Below, one piece after another: positions 1 through 7,854 of a stretch of 64,000 nucleotides of DNA (positions are counted from its first letter, which is position 1; each line of letters begins with the position of its first letter). This stretch comes from Micrococcus sp. EYE_212 (lineage in GTDB: Bacteria; Actinomycetota; Actinomycetes; Actinomycetales; Micrococcaceae): the NCBI RefSeq assembly GCF_023147585.1, contig NZ_JAHXOZ010000012.1:1-64000 (forward strand). The letters run 5' to 3'. The notes below the pieces were generated by a model. That model saw only the letters and a list, made by a program, of their open reading frames with translations, ran no database searches and was not told the DNA's origin. Made by a program: the position numbers and the translations under genes.

Positions 1-60
1 CGACTCGTACAAGTCCACCGCCCGCTGCCGGAACCCGTCCGTGTAGTTCTTCCTAGCCAT
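1..60 (-). CDS. IS3-family transposase OrfA, N-terminal 20 codons (partial)
   Basis: The minus strand from 60 reads MARKNYTDGFRQRAVDLYES, the typical start of the helix-turn-helix DNA-binding OrfA protein of IS3-family elements, which begins with a Lys/Arg-rich segment followed by an 'RRxAVxLY' helix. OrfA binds the terminal repeats and is normally fused to the DDE integrase OrfB by frameshifting. Only 20 residues are in the window, so the subgroup cannot be assigned. An AAGGG lies directly before the ATG, which is unusually close for a ribosome site. Confidence 0.7.
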   Translation of the reverse strand, partial: MARKNYTDGFRQRAVDLYES

Positions 61-121
61 CCCTTGGATTCTCGCTTCCCCATCATCGTGCTGGAATCAG
101 CGTGTCCAAGATCAGGGGTCA
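1..121 (-). mobile_element. IS3-family insertion sequence, 5' end only (cut by window edge)
   Basis: Seen: the minus strand carries the start of an OrfA-type transposase (1-60), preceded by a 61-nt leader whose outer end reads TGACCCCTGATCTTGGACAC. IS3-family elements end in TG...CA, and here the + strand ends in CA at 120-121. From 122 the sequence becomes hsdR coding sequence. Inference: position 121 is the element's terminus and the element interrupts hsdR. The rest of the element, the other inverted repeat and the target duplication lie outside the window. Confidence 0.75.
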
Positions 122-1937
122 AGCGCCCCGTTCGCAGTTCGGTGACATGCACACCGACATAACGCGCGCGTTCAAGAAGTACAACCTGTTCGGATTCACC
201 GGCACGCCGATCTTTGCGGCGAACGCCGGCAGCGGTGGAAACCCTCAGCTGCGCACGACAGAGCAGGCGTTCGGCGACAAGCTGCATACCTACACGATCG
301 TCGACGCCATCACAGACAAGAACGTGCTGCCGTTCCGGATCGACTACATCAACACCATCAAGGTCGGAAACCCCGACGACTCACAGGTGTCAGCGATCGA
401 CCGCGAGCGAGCTCTCCTGGACGTGCGCCGGATCCGGGACGTCGTGGCATACACCCTGGAGCACTTCGATCAGAAGACGAAGCGCTCATCGAGCTACGAA
501 CACGCAGTCGTGACGAATGTTGCCGACTCGGTGCGGGGCCGGCGTCAGGCGGAGGCGCTCAAAGAGCGGAAGCGAGTTCGCGGGTTCAATGCGCTGTTCG
601 CGACCGCGTCGATCGATGCCGCCCGCCGTTACTACAACCAGTTCCAGATGCAGATGGAGGAGCTGCCACCGGACAAGCGGCTGAAGGTCGGACTGATCTT
701 CAGCTACGGCGCGAACGAGGCCGAAGCCGGCGGAATCCTTGATGATGAAGCGTTCGACACCGATGCGCTCGACCGTGACACGCGCTCGTTCCTGGAAGAC
801 GCGATCCAGGACTACAACGACATGTTCGGGACCAGCTACGACACGAGTGCCGACCGGTTCCAGAACTACTACAAGGATCTGTCGCAGCGGATGAAAAACC
901 GCGAGATCGACCTGGTCATCGTGGTGAACATGTTCCTCACCGGCTTCGACGCGACGACGCTGAACACGCTGTTCGTCGACAAGAACCTGCGCGCCCACGG
1001 CCTGATCCAGGCATACTCGCGCACGAACCGCATCCTCAACTCGGTGAAGACCTACGGCAACATCGTCGCTTTCCGCGACCTCGAGGAAGAGACGAACGCC
1101 GCCCTGGAGCTGTTCGGCAACAAGGATGCCCGAGGCGTCGTGCTGCTGAAACCGTACGGCGACTACTACGGCGAGTACGTCGACAAGGTTACCGAACTGC
1201 TCACCCACTTCCCGATCGGGCAGCAGATCGTGGGGGAGCAGGCGCAGAAGGACTTCATCCAGCTGTTCGGCGCGATCCTACGGCTGCAGAACATCCTCAC
1301 GTCGTTCGACGACTTCGACGGCAACGACCCGCTCACCGAGCGACGCCGTCAGGATTACACCAGCATCTACCTGCGGCTCCGCGACGAGTACACGCGAGAC
1401 CGTGACGGCGACAGAGAAGTCATCAATGACGACGTCGTGTTCGAGATCGAACTCGTCAAGCAAGTCGAGATCAACGTCGACTACATTCTCATGCTCGTCG
1501 AGAAGCTCCGCGCTGAGAAGGGCGACGGCGACGACAAGGAAGTCCGCGCCGAGATCAAGCGCGCGGTCGACGCGAGCCCGAGCCTGCGCAGCAAACGCGA
1601 CCTCGTCGAGGACTTCGTCGAGTCGGTGTCGCTGCAGGGCGCAGTCGATGAGCAATGGCAGGCGTACATCGTCGCGAAGCGCGAGGCCGAGCTTCAGGAG
1701 CTCATCGAAACACACAAGCTCAAGCTGGAGGAAACGCGGTCGTTCGTGGATGCGGGTTTCCGGGACGGTCAGTTGCGCATGGCGGGAACTGAGATCACCC
1801 GTATCCTGCCACCCGTGTCACGGTTCAACCGCGAGTCCAACCACGGCGACAAGAAGAAGCGGGTCATCGAAGCACTCTCCAGATTTTTCGAACGATTCCG
1901 AGGACTTGCCACGGGGAATGAAGAGTCTAGGGACTGA
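122..1937 (+). pseudogene. hsdR: Type I restriction enzyme R subunit (HsdR), 5'-truncated by the IS element
   Basis: HsdR is the ATP-driven DNA translocase and nuclease of type I restriction systems. The fragment starts at RSQFGDMH, which in intact proteins directly follows the DEAD/DECH-like Walker B. It keeps the FGFTGTPIF helicase motif (about 190-215), LTGFD (936-950), SRTNR (1017-1031) and the helical C-terminal region. Missing are the N-terminal nuclease domain, Walker A and Walker B, roughly the first 400 residues. The open frame continues upstream to a GTG at 102, but those codons are IS terminus sequence. It cannot restrict DNA by itself. hsdM and hsdS, if present, would lie left of the window. 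Confidence 0.9.
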
Positions 1938-1965
1938 GGCCAGCAACGAGTGGGATCATGAGTTC

Positions 1966-2136
1966 ATGACCAAAGACAACATCGATCGCGCGTCTAGGGT
2001 CATCCGCTGTGAGCACTGGTCCGATGACGCTGGTCGATACTACGGCTGGCACCACCATGAAGGTCCCCACGCGTGCGACTGGACGAACCACGACGGAGAG
2101 TGCCCGTACCAGGCGTGCGTGAGGGCCAGCCTGTAG
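1966..2136 (+). CDS. Small Cys/His-rich hypothetical protein, 56 aa
   Basis: The open frame starts at an ATG 28 nt after the hsdR stop and encodes 56 residues with four Cys and several His, including CEHW, a WHHHEGPHACDW segment and CPYQAC. The spacing of Cys and His resembles a small metal-binding (zinc) fold, but I recognise no family. Codon use is less GC3-biased than the housekeeping genes here, as elsewhere in this island. No strong Shine-Dalgarno sequence is visible before the ATG. It may be a genuine small gene co-transferred with the restriction locus, or a chance frame. Confidence 0.4.
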   Translation: MTKDNIDRASRVIRCEHWSDDAGRYYGWHHHEGPHACDWTNHDGECPYQACVRASL

Positions 2137-2385
2137 AATGGCCTGCGCCAGCCTGTCCTCGATCGGCCCGCCATTGACCTCGGGTGCTATCGTGGTGGGT
2201 AGTCGCCGATGGGCAGTGCCTTCGAGGTCGCAACGCCCCTGAATCCCCAGGTCAGAGGCTCAGAAGCCCGCTTCCCGGCAGCCCATGGGACAGCCTTAGC
2301 ACCAAATGTTCCGAAATGACCGGAACGCGGTGGAGTTCAGGTTCAACGTTTAAACAGGAAAGCTGGTCCGCAAAGGGGTCCCTCC
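2137..2385 (+). other. Intergenic stretch before the OLD-family gene; no gene recognised
   Basis: Short open frames occur on both strands, but none has recognisable protein features. The last 60 bases turn AT-richer and contain a GTTTAAAC palindrome (about 2349-2356). An AAGGGG follows, about 8-9 nt before the ATG of the downstream ATPase, and probably serves as its ribosome site. The base-composition shift here probably marks the edge of the imported OLD gene. Confidence 0.4.
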
Positions 2386-4113
2386 ATGCGCCTAACTGAA
2401 GTAACTGTCGGCAACTATAGGTCCATCACTCAAAAAACCCACTTCAAAGTTACCACTCTAACGACTCTCGTTGGCCCAAATAACGAAGGAAAGTCAAACT
2501 TACTGCGGGCGCTGGTCCTGGGAATGACGGTAATTCGCCGCTGGGCCCAGATTAGCCCTGACATAACCAGTGCGGGAAGAGTAGAGGGTCCTGCCGCCAG
2601 GCACATGTTTAGGCTCCCACATTCTCAACGAAATCGACTGCCAGAATATGCGTATGTATGGCCGGAGGACTACCCGCTTAACAAGCAGGACTCCTCCCGG
2701 GCCCTTCCTACGGTAATTCGACTTCGATTTCAGTTAACCACAGAAGAAATTGCTGAGTTCAAACTGCAAACGGGGATTACGAGCAACGGAGATCTCCCCG
2801 TCGAGATAAAACTCGACCGTAGGTATATTTCCCTTGGTATTGTAAAACCTGGTCAGGGTGCCACTTCTCACCAGAAGAAGGCGAATCTGATAACGAAGTT
2901 TATTGCTGATCGAATTGCTCTCGTACAAGTTCCGGCAATTCGCACGGGCGATCAAGCAGTGTCACTTGCGAGTGAACTCGTATTGCTTCGCACCCGGTCC
3001 ATGAAATTCAGTGAGGAATTCCTCGATCTCACTTCCCGATTGGACCAATTGCGAAGAGAGGCAGTCCAGACTGTTGCAACTGAACTCTCCGGTGCGCTTA
3101 AAAAATATATACCCTCGATTGATAGCCTCTCGCTGAAGATGGCAACGCTTGAGTCGTCACTCACTATCAATGATATGATCATCCATGATGGGGTCGAGAC
3201 CTCGATCGACAAAAAGGGCGATGGGATCAAGAACCTTATCACGATGGCTCTAATTCAAGAGCTAGCTACTGAAAGGTCGGCCGCTCAGAGTGTCATCTTG
3301 GCCGTAGATGAACCTGAGGCCCACCTACATCCTGCATCCGTTCATGGGCTGCAGACCCTTTTCACCGAGATCTCTGAGGATCAGCAAGTTATCCTGGCGA
3401 CACACGATCCAATCTTTGTAAATCGGGATAACGTGGGTTCAAATATCTTGGTGCGGTCAAATGCGGCAAAGCCGGCACGATCGGTCAAGGAAATTCGCCA
3501 GGCTTTGGGTGTGCATCTTGGGGACAATCTTGAATCTGCCGAGATCGTTGTTCTCGTTGAAGGGCTTACGGACCAGAAATCGATTCCGTTCTTACTTAGT
3601 CAATTTGACAAGAAGATCATGGATGACGTTAAAGGTGGACGTATCCAATTCCGTTCTACCCACGGTACCGGAAAGATTCGTTATCAGATTCAGCGCGAAA
3701 AGGCAACTATTTGCAAGATTCGTGTCGTAATGGATGACGATCAGGCTGGACGCGATGAATCTAAGAAAATTGAGGATAGTCGAATTCTTGCTTCCCGTGA
3801 CATTTTTCTAGTCGGCGGGCGACGCGCGCCTGCTGAACTCGAAGATATAGTAGACCCTGCTGTGTATTTGACAGGATTGCAAGAGAAATTTGGCCGAGAA
3901 TTTAGCGACCGCCACTTCGCTAATCGATCCAGAAAATGGTCCGAGAACTTCCTATCTGCATGCAGGTTACTTGGTGTAGCTGGGGAAGAGGCCACCCTCC
4001 TGGAGGATGCAAAATTGTCCGTATGCGACTCCATTCAGCAGACGAGAGGGTCCCTAGTTCGAGCCGAGTGCACTGACCATGTTAAGGCACTTGCGACATT
4101 TATTAGGTCGTAG
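2386..4113 (+). CDS. OLD-family ATP-dependent nuclease (AAA ATPase + TOPRIM), 575 aa
   Basis: The N-terminus is an ABC/SMC-like ATPase: Walker A GPNNEGKS at residues 30-37 and Walker B with D308-E309 in AVDEPEAHLHP, followed by an H-loop LATHDP near 340. The C-terminal third is a TOPRIM nuclease: E392-G393 in LVEGLTD and the acidic cluster D450-D452 in VMDDDQ. This order defines the OLD (overcoming lysogenisation defect) family, which includes P2 Old and the GajA subunit of Gabija. No GajB-like UvrD helicase follows, so it looks like a stand-alone OLD protein. Its DNA is strikingly AT-rich against its surroundings, with codons such as ATA, TTA and AGA, so it was probably acquired horizontally. 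The likely role is anti-phage defence; the substrate is unknown. Confidence 0.88.
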   Translation: MRLTEVTVGNYRSITQKTHFKVTTLTTLVGPNNEGKSNLLRALVLGMTVIRRWAQISPDITSAGRVEGPAARHMFRLPHSQRNRLPEYAYVWPEDYPLNKQDSSRALPTVIRLRFQLTTEEIAEFKLQTGITSNGDLPVEIKLDRRYISLGIVKPGQGATSHQKKANLITKFIADRIALVQVPAIRTGDQAVSLASELVLLRTRSMKFSEEFLDLTSRLDQLRREAVQTVATELSGALKKYIPSIDSLSLKMATLESSLTINDMIIHDGVETSIDKKGDGIKNLITMALIQELATERSAAQSVILAVDEPEAHLHPASVHGLQTLFTEISEDQQVILATHDPIFVNRDNVGSNILVRSNAAKPARSVKEIRQALGVHLGDNLESAEIVVLVEGLTDQKSIPFLLSQFDKKIMDDVKGGRIQFRSTHGTGKIRYQIQREKATICKIRVVMDDDQAGRDESKKIEDSRILASRDIFLVGGRRAPAELEDIVDPAVYLTGLQEKFGREFSDRHFANRSRKWSENFLSACRLLGVAGEEATLLEDAKLSVCDSIQQTRGSLVRAECTDHVKALATFIRS

Positions 4114-4250
4114 CACGCGTAGCAACAAGCCTTGTTAAGGCCCTGAATTGAAGTCATCTAGTGTTCCTAGTGCTTTGGAGTTGCGGTTGAGGTGGGTTCG
4201 AGTCCATGAAGGGCGGCGAAGCTCTGGCAGCGGGCGGGGACCGCGGCCAA
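4114..4250. other. Junction sequence between the OLD gene and native chromosome; no gene
   Basis: No coding potential is visible. The composition moves from AT-rich back to the chromosomal average. A GGTTCGAGTCC string at about 4194-4204 resembles a tRNA T-loop, but its flanks do not pair as a T-arm. The segment probably contains the right-hand boundary of the accessory island. Confidence 0.35.
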
Positions 4251-4253
4251 TTC

Positions 4254-4563
4254 TTAGCTATCGAGCAACCCCGCCAGCCCCCGCCCCAGCTCACCGTCGA
4301 GCCCCTCGAGAACCCAGCTGACGCCGTCGGGCTCCTCCTCGCTCAGCGTCTCGTCCAGCCACCCCCACAGGACGGTCCGCAGCTTGTCCTCCGCGTGGAA
4401 GGAGAGCCCGTGGTCCACGCCGTGGCGGTGCCCGCCGGGCATGGCGAGGATGTGTGCCCCCTGAGGTCGGTGTTGTTGACAATCACGTCGAACACCGCCA
4501 ATCCTCGCAGGGCAGGCGTCGAGTCCTCAGGGGCCAGGACGAGGCCCGCCCGTCCTTACCCTC
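4254..4563 (-). pseudogene. Fragment of a SCO1664-family gene (degraded duplicate)
   Basis: The minus strand encodes MPGGHRHGVDHGLSFHAEDK and then LRTVLWGW and VLEGLDGELGRGLA, almost the same as the C-terminal part of the intact SCO1664-family protein at 8768-9550. Similarity continues at DNA level to about 4563 (compare with 9057-9180), but the frame is broken near 4455-4470 by small indels. The first half of the gene and the last 30 or so codons are absent. It is a remnant of a partial duplication or of an ancestral copy split by island insertion. Confidence 0.8.
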
Positions 4564-4564
4564 C

Positions 4565-5719
4565 TCAACGTGTGAGCCCGGCGGGGGAGCAGGCCCTCAC
4601 CAGCCGCCCGACGTCGCGGGCGGTCGCGGTCAGGTCCTCTGCCGTACGGCGGATCGCTGTCGCCAAGTCCTGAGGCCCGCGGCCAATGGGCACGATCGCG
4701 GTGATGCCCTCGTCGTAGAGGGTGTCCGTGTCCTGTCCCACGGAGCCGGCGAGGACGATCACCGGGATCGCACGGCCGGCTGCGCGCACGGCCTGGGCCA
4801 CGCCGATCGGCACTTTCCCGGCCAAGGACTGGCCGTCGATGCGCCCCTCCCCGGTGATGACGAGGTCAGCGGTCTTCACGAGATCGTGGAAACCCGCCGT
4901 CTCGAGGACGACGTCGATACCCGGCTTCAAGGTGGCCCCGATGAAGGCGTGCAGGCCACCGGCGAGACCCCCCGCCGCTCCCGAGCCGGGGAGCGCGTCG
5001 ATCGCGACCCCGAGGTCTCGCTCGACGATGCCCGCGAGATGGACCAGTCCGGTGTCCAGGCTCGCCACTGATGCAGGATCCGCCCCCTTCTGGGGGCCGA
5101 ACACGTGGGCTGCACCCTGCGATCCCGTGAGGGGGTTGCTGATGTCGCACATCACCTCCACCTCGACGTCGCGGAGCCGGTCTCGTGCCGGGGTGGAGTC
5201 GATCCGCGCGATGCGGGTGAGGGTGTCGCCGGTCGGGACGAACTCCTCACCCGCGACGTCGAGGAACCGGACGCCGAGGGCTGCGGCAGCGCCCGTGCCG
5301 CCGTCCGTCGTGGCGCTCCCGCCGGCCCCGACGATGACTTTGCGCGCGCCAGCGGACACCGCGTCGAGGATCTGCTCGCCGACCCCGAACGTCGTCGCCC
5401 GTCCCGTGTCCTCGCGTCCGGAGGCGAGAGGGAGCCCGGCACATGAGGCTGTCTCCACCACCGCCACGTCCGGCTCGATCAGTCCGTAGTGGACGGGCAC
5501 GCGTTCGCCGTAGAACACCCCGCAGACTGTCGCGGATCGCAAGGCGCCCCCTGCGGCAGCCACGAATGCCTCGACGGTGCCCTCCCCGCCGTCGGCAATG
5601 GGCACCACGAGAACCTCGGCGTCGGTGACCGACGCGAGACCTGCCGCGATCGCGGAGCCCGCCTCCCGCGACGACAGGGCCCCCTTGAACGAGTCTGGGA
5701 TGACGATGATGCGCTGCAC
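4565..5719 (-). CDS. glxK: Glycerate kinase, 384 aa
   Basis: Phosphorylates glycerate with ATP, feeding glycerate or glyoxylate carbon into glycolysis. The N-terminus has the family signature IIVIPDSFKGALSS, followed by PIADGGEGTVEAF, a GAGGSATTDGGTGAA glycine-rich loop and, near the C-terminus, VITGEGRIDGQSLAGK. Length matches the GlxK/GarK type. I chose the GTG at 5717-5719 because AGGAG lies 8 nt upstream and the family normally begins a few residues before IIVIPDSFKG; the much longer open frame upstream is antisense to the permease. It lies 29 nt after the GntP-type permease on the same strand, so the two are probably co-transcribed for uptake and use of glycerate. Confidence 0.93.
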   Translation of the reverse strand: MQRIIVIPDSFKGALSSREAGSAIAAGLASVTDAEVLVVPIADGGEGTVEAFVAAAGGALRSATVCGVFYGERVPVHYGLIEPDVAVVETASCAGLPLASGREDTGRATTFGVGEQILDAVSAGARKVIVGAGGSATTDGGTGAAAALGVRFLDVAGEEFVPTGDTLTRIARIDSTPARDRLRDVEVEVMCDISNPLTGSQGAAHVFGPQKGADPASVASLDTGLVHLAGIVERDLGVAIDALPGSGAAGGLAGGLHAFIGATLKPGIDVVLETAGFHDLVKTADLVITGEGRIDGQSLAGKVPIGVAQAVRAAGRAIPVIVLAGSVGQDTDTLYDEGITAIVPIGRGPQDLATAIRRTAEDLTATARDVGRLVRACSPAGLTR

Positions 5720-5748
5720 GCGTGGATCTCCTAAGTCAGGTGACGGGG

Positions 5749-7152
5749 TCAGACGAGGACGAGGCCGAGGATCCAGATGAACACGATGGAGGTGAGTCCC
5801 ATCAGAAGCGTGACCATCGTCTGGGTGCGGTAACCCTGTGAGGGCGTCATGCCGCTGAAGTTGGTGACCACCCAGAAGTACGAGTCGTTGGCGTGGGAGA
5901 CGGTCATGGCGCCGGCCGCAATGGCCATGACCACGAGAGCACTGGCCACCGGGGTCTCGAAGCCCAGTGCAGGCATCATCGGGAAGACCATGGCCGACGT
6001 GGTCGTGAGTGCCACGGTGGAGGAGCCCTGCGCGGTCTTCAGGGCGGCGGAGACGAGGAAGGGGAAGAACAACCCGATGGCCGACAACTGTGCAGCGTTG
6101 CTCTCGATGAAGGTGACGAGGTCGGTGGCGGCGATGACGCGCCCCAGCACACCACCGGCCGCCGTGATGAACAGAATGGGGCCGACGACCCGGAGGGTCT
6201 CCTCTGTCAGGTCGTAGAACGTCTCGCCACGGCGCACGCTGAACAGCACGCCGACTGCGCAGAGGGTTCCGACGGCGAGGGCGATCATCGGCGTGCCGAG
6301 GAATCGGGCGAAGTCGCCCGCGGGGCCGGTCCACTTCAGGACGGATGCGAGCGAGCCCAGAGCCATGAGCAGGATGGGGGCGATGATGGGCGCGAAGGAC
6401 GCAGCGGTCCCAGGCATCCGCCCGTAGGACCGGCGAAGCGCGTCGTAGGCCGCCTCGAGCTCATCCGCGTCCTCCGTGCCGGTCTCCTCAGGGGAGGTCA
6501 CCCTCTTGCCGATGTAGAGGGCGTACAGGTACGCGACGAGGAGCGCGGGGATCGAGACGAGGACGCCGAGGCCGATCACCAACAGAAGGTGGTCACCGAT
6601 GCCGAGGTTCTGGGCGGCTGCGATGGGCCCCGGGGTCGGTGGGATGAAGACGTGCGAGGTGTACAGGCCCGCGGCCAGGGCCACGGTCATCGCCACGGGT
6701 GACGCCCCGGTGCGACGGGCTAAGGCCTTACGGATGGGGTTGAGAATGACGAACCCGGAGTCGCAGAACACGGGGATGGAGACCACCCAGCCCATGAGCT
6801 GCATAGCCAGGACGGGGTAGCGCTTGCCGACGACCCTCACGAGCGCATCGGCGATCCTGAAGGCGCCGCCGGTGCGCTCCAAGATGAGTCCGATGAGCGT
6901 GCCCAGGATGATGACGATGCCGATCGAGGTGAAGATCCCGGAGAATCCCTCCCCGATCACGTCGGCGATGCCCTTGACGGGCGCTTCCCCTTCGGCGCCG
7001 GTCGACTTCACCAGCGGGATCCCACCGATGATCCCCAGGGCGAAGGCGATGGCCATGATCGAGAGGAAGGGGTGGACCTTCCATTTGGAGATCATGACGA
7101 TCATCAGGGCGACGGCGAGGATGAAGACGAGCAAAAACGGTATTCCAGTCAT
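5749..7152 (-). CDS. GntP-family H+/sugar-acid symporter, 467 aa
   Basis: A hydrophobic protein with about 12 membrane segments, starting MTGIPFLLVFILAVALMIVM. It contains GntP-family motifs such as FCDSGFVILNPIRKALARRT, HVFIPPTPGPIAAA and, near the C-terminus, SHANDSYFWVV. GntP permeases import gluconate and related sugar acids with protons. The neighbouring glycerate kinase suggests that glycerate is the substrate (inference). A strongly charged cytoplasmic loop lies near residues 215-245. It is the first gene of a two-gene operon. Confidence 0.9.
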   Translation of the reverse strand: MTGIPFLLVFILAVALMIVMISKWKVHPFLSIMAIAFALGIIGGIPLVKSTGAEGEAPVKGIADVIGEGFSGIFTSIGIVIILGTLIGLILERTGGAFRIADALVRVVGKRYPVLAMQLMGWVVSIPVFCDSGFVILNPIRKALARRTGASPVAMTVALAAGLYTSHVFIPPTPGPIAAAQNLGIGDHLLLVIGLGVLVSIPALLVAYLYALYIGKRVTSPEETGTEDADELEAAYDALRRSYGRMPGTAASFAPIIAPILLMALGSLASVLKWTGPAGDFARFLGTPMIALAVGTLCAVGVLFSVRRGETFYDLTEETLRVVGPILFITAAGGVLGRVIAATDLVTFIESNAAQLSAIGLFFPFLVSAALKTAQGSSTVALTTTSAMVFPMMPALGFETPVASALVVMAIAAGAMTVSHANDSYFWVVTNFSGMTPSQGYRTQTMVTLLMGLTSIVFIWILGLVLV

Positions 7153-7294
7153 CGGGTGTCCTTTGTGCGGCAGGGGATTCCAGCCAGACTAGGACCGATG
7201 GGACTTCAGCGGCGATGTTCTGGCGAGCAGGGCTCGGTCGTCTCGATGGTCCTCTGCATCCCGCAGGGTGCCTCCTGAGGTCCACCTCACCGAC
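7153..7294. other. Divergent intergenic region between the gntP-like gene and yefM
   Basis: No gene is visible. On the minus strand a TAGTCT (7186-7191 on +) could be the -10 element of the permease/glycerate-kinase operon, but no convincing -35 accompanies it. The right end abuts the yefM operator. Confidence 0.3.
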
Positions 7295-7315
7295 TGGTAC
7301 CATAAGCAAGTACCA
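7295..7315 (+). promoter_or_regulatory. Palindromic operator of yefM-yoeB
   Basis: TGGTAC (7295-7300) and GTACCA (7310-7315) form a perfect inverted repeat with 9 nt between, 22 nt before the yefM ATG. YefM-YoeB modules are autorepressed through short palindromes in exactly this place, so this is a strong operator candidate. It probably overlaps the promoter. Confidence 0.65.
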
Positions 7316-7337
7316 CATCGCGCCGGAGGAGGCCCGC

Positions 7338-7598
7338 ATGTCCATCAGTGCCAGTGAAGCCCGCAAGACCCTGTTCCCGCTCATCGAGCGAGTGAACGCG
7401 GACCGCGACGCCGTCGAGATCGTCTCCCGCAGGGGCAACGCCGTCCTCATGCCCGCGGACGAGTACGCCGCCTGGCAGGAGACCGCCTACCTGTTCCGCT
7501 CCCCGGCCAACGCCCGACGGCTGCTGGACGCCTACGAGCGCGCCCGCGCAGGGAGCGTTGAGGAGCACGCTCTGGACCGCATGGACGGGGACGCCTGA
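7338..7598 (+). CDS. yefM: YefM-family antitoxin (Phd/YefM), 86 aa
   Basis: The DNA-binding antitoxin of a type II module, which neutralises YoeB and represses its own operon. Typical features are MSISASEARKTLFPLIERVN, where the Phd/YefM fold starts, then VEIVSRRGNAVLMPADEYAA and YLFRSPANARRLLDA, the toxin-contacting segment. The ATG at 7338 was chosen over an upstream in-frame start because of the GGAGG before it and the family-typical N-terminus. Its TGA is followed directly by the yoeB GTG, so translation is coupled. Confidence 0.93.
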   Translation: MSISASEARKTLFPLIERVNADRDAVEIVSRRGNAVLMPADEYAAWQETAYLFRSPANARRLLDAYERARAGSVEEHALDRMDGDA

Positions 7599-7853
7599 GT
7601 GCGCCTCGTGTGGGACCGCTCCGCCTGGGAGGACTACACGCACTGGCAGACCACAGACCGCAAGGTCCTCAAGCGGATCAACACCCTCATCGACGCCGCC
7701 CTGCGTGATCCCTTCGAGGGGATCGGCAAGCCCGAGCAGCTGAAGTACGGCGCGGCCGGGGCATGGTCCCGGCGCATCACGGAGGAGCACAGGCTCGTCT
7801 ACCTCGTCGACGGCGAGGACCTGATCATCCTCCAGGCGAGGTATCACTACTGA
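7599..7853 (+). CDS. yoeB: YoeB-family mRNA interferase toxin, 84 aa
   Basis: A ribosome-dependent endoribonuclease that cleaves mRNA in the A site and arrests translation when YefM is lost. The chain contains WEDYTHWQTTDRKVLKRIN, GIGKPEQLKY, WSRRITEEHRLVY and the C-terminal ARYHY, all hallmarks of Txe/YoeB. The catalytic-type residues (Glu and Arg in RRITEEHR, His and Tyr at the C-terminus) are present, so the toxin looks intact. It starts with GTG immediately after the yefM stop. The next ATG, of a mug copy, comes 1 nt after its own stop, so the three genes are packed together. Confidence 0.94.
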   Translation: MRLVWDRSAWEDYTHWQTTDRKVLKRINTLIDAALRDPFEGIGKPEQLKYGAAGAWSRRITEEHRLVYLVDGEDLIILQARYHY

Positions 7854-7854
7854 C

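Noticed and set aside
2386-4113. Two-gene Gabija system
   Set aside because: The OLD protein resembles GajA in domain order, but no UvrD-like GajB is encoded on either side within the window.
4190-4206. tRNA-like GGTTCGAGTCC string near the island end
   Set aside because: The flanking bases pair only at two positions of the T-stem and no acceptor or anticodon arm is found, so neither a tRNA nor a proven attachment site can be claimed.
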